A DNA stretch of 23,808 bases, taken from the NCBI GenBank assembly GCA_028705415.1, contig JAQWDO010000006.1:1-23808 (forward strand), in the 5' to 3' direction. The notes beneath the pieces are model-generated. The model was not told the DNA's origin. It made no database searches and was given only the letters and a program-made list of their open reading frames with translations. This stretch comes from Dehalococcoidales bacterium (GTDB lineage Bacteria > Chloroflexota > Dehalococcoidia > Dehalococcoidales > CSSed11-197). A program made the position numbers and the translations under genes. Positions 22,067-23,808 of this stretch are shown piece by piece; position 1 is the stretch's first letter, and each line of letters starts with the position of its first letter.

Positions 22067-23059
22067 TTACTTGAGAACAAACATGTCCTGCCCGGGTATC
22101 TCTCCAATCAACCCGCGGTCTTTTGCGAATCTGAACATGGTCATAATTGCATTCATGCTTTCATTTCCAATCGGAGCCATAACTATACGGTAGTGATTGC
22201 GGTAAACCGTGACATAAAAATCAGCACTGCCTCCGTATTCCTGGGCATATAACTCACTCAGTTCTTCAAGATGCTCTTCTCCGTATTCGAGTGAGCGCAA
22301 CATAAGATCCTGTATTTCTCCTGCTATATCGCCGTGTTCAGAATAAAAACCGCTTTCAACAACCCATACGCCAGGAAAGGGGAAAAATCCGTATTCTTCC
22401 TTAAAAGCGATATCGATGTTATATACCAGTTCTACATTATCATCGTAAAACAGCTCGATTGAAGGATCTCCGCCCAAAATAATTGCATCAACTTCCCCTT
22501 TTGCCAGCAGCTCCCTTAACATAACCGGAGGTTTAACCACAAACGAAAACTGCTCCTCGGTTATCTGGTACAAATCTTTGCATAACCCCAAAAAAACCGT
22601 AGTGGTATTATTGGTAAGATTGGTGACTCCAATTTTTTTACCGACAAGATCGAGTGGGGTACTTATATCGCTGTTTTCAGCAACAAACACACCGCTGACA
22701 CCCCGGGATTGTTCCATTCCTTCGTGATTCACAAACACCGCTACAGCTTTAAATGAAGGCCGTGTCTGTTCACTGGCTTTGGCAAATGCACTGATACTCA
22801 TTTCTCCAACAGGAGCATTACCCCCCAAAAGCTCGGTGTTGTGGGCAAAATCTGCAGCATAGGTAATATCCAGATCTATGATACCCGAATCTACAAATCC
22901 ATTTTCAATAGCATAGGTAAGGACGTAATGGGCAAAATAATCCCCCATCACGATTTTTACTGTTTCTTTCATGCCGGCCCCGGATTTACATCCGGTTACA
23001 ACCAGAGGTAAAAGAAATAATATACACACCAGAACCATTTTAAGCCTGTTTCGCTTCAT
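22067..23059 (-). CDS. Orphan ABC substrate-binding lipoprotein (SBP2), paralogue of SBP1
   Basis: A 330-residue lipoprotein with a basic start (MKRNRLK) and lipobox VVTGC (Cys24). The fold matches SBP1: VKIVMGDYF at the start of the mature part, DLVGKKIGVTNLTNN, GEVDAIILGGDPSIE, and a similar end (AKDRGLIGEIPGQDMF). ACAAGG lies six bases before the ATG. There is no permease or ATPase gene beside it, so it may dock on the SBP1 permease with a different ligand range, or act as a sensor for the histidine kinase gene next door. It ends only 28 bp from the nitroreductase stop (convergent) and carries the shared promoter box 62 bp upstream. Confidence 0.92.
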   Translation of the reverse strand: MKRNRLKMVLVCILFLLPLVVTGCKSGAGMKETVKIVMGDYFAHYVLTYAIENGFVDSGIIDLDITYAADFAHNTELLGGNAPVGEMSISAFAKASEQTRPSFKAVAVFVNHEGMEQSRGVSGVFVAENSDISTPLDLVGKKIGVTNLTNNTTTVFLGLCKDLYQITEEQFSFVVKPPVMLRELLAKGEVDAIILGGDPSIELFYDDNVELVYNIDIAFKEEYGFFPFPGVWVVESGFYSEHGDIAGEIQDLMLRSLEYGEEHLEELSELYAQEYGGSADFYVTVYRNHYRIVMAPIGNESMNAIMTMFRFAKDRGLIGEIPGQDMFVLK

Positions 23060-23096
23060 CGTTAGCCTTGTCTCCGTTTCTTATAATTATGTGAAA

Positions 23097-23142
23097 ATGG
23101 TAACAGGAACGTTTTGCCACTGTCATGAGCCCCCGGGGCCCA
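23097..23142 (-). promoter_or_regulatory. Shared 22-nt promoter box, copy 2 (SBP2 gene)
   Basis: The same GGGCCCCGGGGGCTC element abuts ATGACA. An 18-bp spacer and TACCAT (23102-23097) follow, all on the minus strand. The 22-base core is 23121-23142. The distance to the SBP2 ATG is 62 bp, nearly that of copy 1. On the plus strand it lies 74 bp before the histidine kinase start. Confidence 0.65.
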
Positions 23143-23215
23143 ATACTCTTGTTTAACATCCATTCGCCTAAAGAGGTAAAATACCCTTGCGCAGAAGAAG
23201 CCAGGGAGGCCGTTG

Positions 23216-23808
23216 ATGAGAAAAATGGAGCAACAAAAGGCTGAAACCAGAAGACTGGAGAGAGTCCTCATTTTCTTGCGTTGGCTTTACATTCCAGCCA
23301 TACTTCTTACCGCCTGGCTTTACGGCTGGCTTTCGGAAGGCCTTATCTGGGCGGCAGTCATCAGCCTTGCTCTTGCCAATCTTTTAGCCCTCTTTTTTAA
23401 TTCGCGCATTAACCAGCACCGGTGGCAACAGGTGCTGGGAATAACCATGCTGGGGATGGATTTCCTGGCCGGATGGGCACTGATTATCACCGGAATAAAC
23501 GACGGCCAAAACCTGATATACATGGCCTTCGCTCCGATTATCGTGGAGGCTGCCATGCGTCTGGGGCTCTGGGGCGCACTGGTTATGGACATTATTTTTG
23601 GTGGAATAATGAGGCTAACCTGGGTTTATCTAACCCCTGAGCATGTCTCTGATTTTGGCCTGCCCGATTATTTGCTTACCCTTGGCGTCATGTCTTTTAT
23701 TTCACTGATGGTAGGCATGGTAGCCAGAGAATGGCGAAAACAGCGGGAGTTTTCAGAAAAACTTGCCAGCGAACAAACCCTGCTTCTGGAAAGGCGCCGC
23801 ATATCCAG
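23216..23808 (+). CDS. Membrane sensor histidine kinase, N-terminal part (cut by window edge)
   Basis: The frame runs from ATG 23216 to the end of the window without a stop (197 codons seen). About six membrane helices (LIFLRWLYIPAILLTAWLYG, LIWAAVISLALANLLALFF, and so on) are followed by a helical linker and the start LLERRRIS, which is how the dimerisation/phospho-acceptor helix of HisKA_3 (NarX/DesK-type) kinases begins, usually continuing to a conserved His-Asp. The phospho-acceptor histidine and ATPase domain lie beyond the window. GGGAGG lies about 6 nt upstream. It is divergent from SBP2 with the shared promoter box between them, so it could be the sensor for that regulon. The membrane domain resembles no sensor I can name. 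Confidence 0.8.
   Translation, partial: MRKMEQQKAETRRLERVLIFLRWLYIPAILLTAWLYGWLSEGLIWAAVISLALANLLALFFNSRINQHRWQQVLGITMLGMDFLAGWALIITGINDGQNLIYMAFAPIIVEAAMRLGLWGALVMDIIFGGIMRLTWVYLTPEHVSDFGLPDYLLTLGVMSFISLMVGMVAREWRKQREFSEKLASEQTLLLERRRIS

Noticed and set aside
23062..23271. 69-residue minus-strand open frame upstream of SBP2
   Set aside because: It shares a WAPGAHD peptide with the prenyltransferase extension only because both cross the same 22-nt DNA box; it is intergenic and overlaps the kinase start.

Overview
The window looks like a chromosomal segment of a mid-GC bacterium with lipoprotein boxes, Shine-Dalgarno sites and sigma70-like promoters. My best guess is an anaerobic Chloroflexota, probably Dehalococcoidia. 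The guess rests on the MarR protein, which resembles the regulators common in that group from memory, on ThyX for thymidylate synthesis, on NitT/TauT-type lipoprotein transporters, and on compact gene packing. It is not proven by any marker gene here. I see no tRNA, rRNA, insertion sequence, prophage or CRISPR array.

Layout. Bases 33-4434 (minus strand) are a sugar-nucleotide operon: glmS, a WbpP-like epimerase, a DegT aminotransferase and a hexapeptide N-acetyltransferase. Its promoter has a perfect -35 and lies about 100 nt upstream of glmS. Next come a CPBP membrane protease and a Trp-rich lipoprotein of unknown role (minus), then a TipA-like MerR regulator (plus) with a textbook 19-bp-spacer promoter and a dyad in the spacer. 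thyX (minus) and a monofunctional catalase (plus) diverge from a 323-bp regulatory region. Then come a MarR regulator, a geranylgeranyl-reductase-family flavoprotein, a GreA factor with an extra N-terminal domain, and two small membrane proteins facing each other across a bidirectional terminator. Bases 14407-16959 (minus) encode an 850-residue, alanine-rich protein built on an 11-residue repeat and ending in one membrane anchor.

The right third (17083-23808) is the most system-like part. A minus-strand operon encodes a MenA-like UbiA prenyltransferase, a lipoprotein substrate-binding protein, a permease and an ATPase. It is followed by a divergent fused double nitroreductase, an orphan paralogue of the binding protein, and a membrane histidine kinase cut by the window edge. 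The prenyltransferase operon and the orphan binding-protein gene share an exact 22-nt promoter element. In both places it is fused to an ATGACA -35, with an 18-bp spacer and a similar distance to the start codon, so the two units are probably co-regulated. I infer one uptake or processing system for an unknown, possibly aromatic or quinone-related, compound.

Other signals worth checking are the complementary loss of FMN-site motifs in the two nitroreductase halves, an internal ribosome binding site in the tipA-like gene that would give a separate ligand-binding protein, and a pair of similar hairpins at 14372 and 20554.
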